Shown here: positions 63,396 through 64,000 of the stretch, one piece after another
Layout: each line of letters starts with the position of its first letter
Position numbering within the stretch: the stretch's first letter is position 1
Made by a program: the position numbers and the translations under genes
Source of the DNA: Neomegalonema sp.
GTDB taxonomy: Bacteria > Pseudomonadota > Alphaproteobacteria > Rhodobacterales > Rhodobacteraceae
Assembly: GCA_022760435.1 (NCBI GenBank)
Contig: JALEFY010000008.1
Span: 31,055 to 95,054 of the forward strand
Direction: 5' to 3'
DNA length: 64,000 nt
The notes under the pieces: generated by a model
Told to the model about the DNA's origin: nothing
Seen by the model: the letters and a program-made list of their open reading frames with translations, nothing else
Database searches by the model: none

Positions 63396-63728
63396 CTAAA
63401 GGGCGGGACCGCCATGATTTCTCCCCACACCTTCTTGGCTGACGTGTGAAATGACGATTTCGCTGGGCTGCACGCCTTGGTTACGGCAGTCTGCATGAGG
63501 GCGCTCGGGTTGATGCTGGATGAGCCAAACGTCGAGATCGGCCTTCCGTGCCTCAATGGTTTCGTGGAAGGTCTCGCGCATTTTCATCCGGGCGAACCCG
63601 TCGACGACGGTGCCGTTGAACGACTGAACGAAGCCGGTGGCCTTCGGTGTCGTGTCTTTGGAGAAGCGGTGATCGTTGCCGATAGGATCGAGGTAAAGCT
63701 CACGGATCACCGATTTCGAGCTTGGCAT
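63396..63728 (-). pseudogene. IS481-like transposase relic
   Basis: The frame of about 110 codons holds a transposase C-terminal stretch: TPKATGFVQSFNGTVVDGFA, then DVWLIQHQPERPHADCRNQG and VQPSEIV. The T-x-G-F-V-x-x-F-N-G and Q-x-x-PH patterns match the end of IS481-type DDE transposases. It lacks the N-terminal HTH and first catalytic Asp. It abuts the RTX-like C-terminal fragment on its right. Confidence 0.65.
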
Positions 63729-63903
63729 CGATAAGATCGATCTGACGGCGTATGAGCTGAGCAGCTATGAGGATCTGCTTTCACACGGCACCCAAATCGG
63801 TGATACCGTTCAATTTACCCTTATCAAGGATGGCCGAACAACCATTCTGGAAATCGAAGGCGTTGAGCTCACCGCACTCAGCGGCGATAGCTTCGACATT
63901 TAG
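63724..63903 (+). pseudogene. C-terminal fragment of a second RTX-type secreted protein
   Basis: The plus-strand frame ending at TAG 63901 reads GIDKIDLTAYELSSYEDLL, later FTLIKDGRTTILEIEGVELT and ALSGDSFDI. The D-x-I-D-L-x-A...L-x-x-x-x-F-x-I pattern is the usual end of RTX/serralysin-like type I substrates. There is no start codon or RTX repeat upstream; the sequence joins the IS481-like relic, so the gene was cut there. Confidence 0.6.
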
Positions 63904-63938
63904 TGAGCAAACCAATAGACAATACCGAGGAAAACCAA

Positions 63939-64000
63939 ATGTATGAAATAGTACAGCCGCCATACGAAGCACGATTCTCTACTCTCCTGCTTTTCTATCC
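63939..64000 (+). CDS. Start of a gene running off the window
   Basis: ATG 63939 is preceded by GAGG at 8 bases and opens a frame MYEIVQPPYEARFSTLLLFY that continues to the window edge. It lies 35 bases after the truncated RTX fragment on the same strand, a position where secretion or accessory genes for RTX proteins often sit. Too short to identify. Confidence 0.45.
   Translation, partial: MYEIVQPPYEARFSTLLLFY

Noticed and set aside
63477..63734. 85-codon plus-strand frame at the right edge
   Set aside because: Antisense to the IS481-like relic and in a different frame from the RTX fragment.

Overview
The window is high-GC DNA of an alphaproteobacterium, closest in gene content and layout to Rhodobacterales, Maricaulales or Hyphomonadales. 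The support is the rpsF-rpsR-rplI / dnaB-alr block, fabD-fabG-acpP-fabF followed by mltG, a DUF2842 protein, a MocR regulator divergent from a DUF1127 protein, serC-serA, and a ScfR/DUF2083-type XRE regulator beside a transporter-like histidine kinase. No species can be named from sequence alone.

Layout. 1-5.4 kb: short-chain fatty-acid/acetate-type signalling block (XRE regulator with an unusual DHp-like segment, single-domain receiver, small membrane protein, SSS-type sensor kinase). 5.4-8.1 kb (minus): overlapping rRNA methyltransferase, secreted protein and PIN-domain genes, then a 61-aa protein. 8.3-19.3 kb (minus): fabD, fabG, acpP, fabF, mltG and a 1924-aa secreted DUF11-like protein. 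19.4-25.8 kb (plus): rpsF, rpsR, rplI, dnaB, alr, then an MlaE/MlaF ABC pair with a small membrane protein. 25.9-36.3 kb: parE, glutathionyl-hydroquinone reductase, xseA, purD, an AEC transporter, a 27-codon micro-ORF with a strong terminator, ferredoxin, an MFS transporter and an HDAC-like hydrolase. 36.4-44.6 kb: MocR/DUF1127, serC with a structured leader, serA, a three-copy 116-bp repeat, purA, an unrecognised 380-aa protein, DUF2842. 44.5-53.5 kb: dCMP deaminase, MatB-like ligase, DUF1232, solitary ccmE, YihY, a four-gene Ton system (exbB, two exbD, tonB), dapF, a von Willebrand factor A protein.

53.7-64 kb is accessory DNA beginning at tRNA-Lys(UUU). It holds a frameshifted gene relic, an element bounded by 11-bp inverted repeats, a transposase relic, an 8.15-kb gene for a 2717-aa protein, an IS481-like relic, and the C-terminal scrap of a second RTX-type protein followed by the start of another gene. 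The giant protein combines an IgGFc-binding-like N-terminus, tandem-95 repeats, a complete RHS/YD-repeat barrel with its core motif, a short AT-rich segment where RHS toxins carry their variable tip, a vWD domain, Calx-beta and RTX repeats with a type I secretion-like C-terminus. Its start codon is preceded by a hairpin plus T7-G7 tract that resembles an intrinsic terminator overlapping the ribosome binding site. This RHS-inside-RTX arrangement and its leader are the most unusual things in the window.

Most of the rest is housekeeping: lipid synthesis, translation, replication, cell wall, serine and purine synthesis, envelope energy transduction. Starts were moved inside longer open frames where a Shine-Dalgarno match, signal peptide, family length or overlap with the upstream gene supported it.
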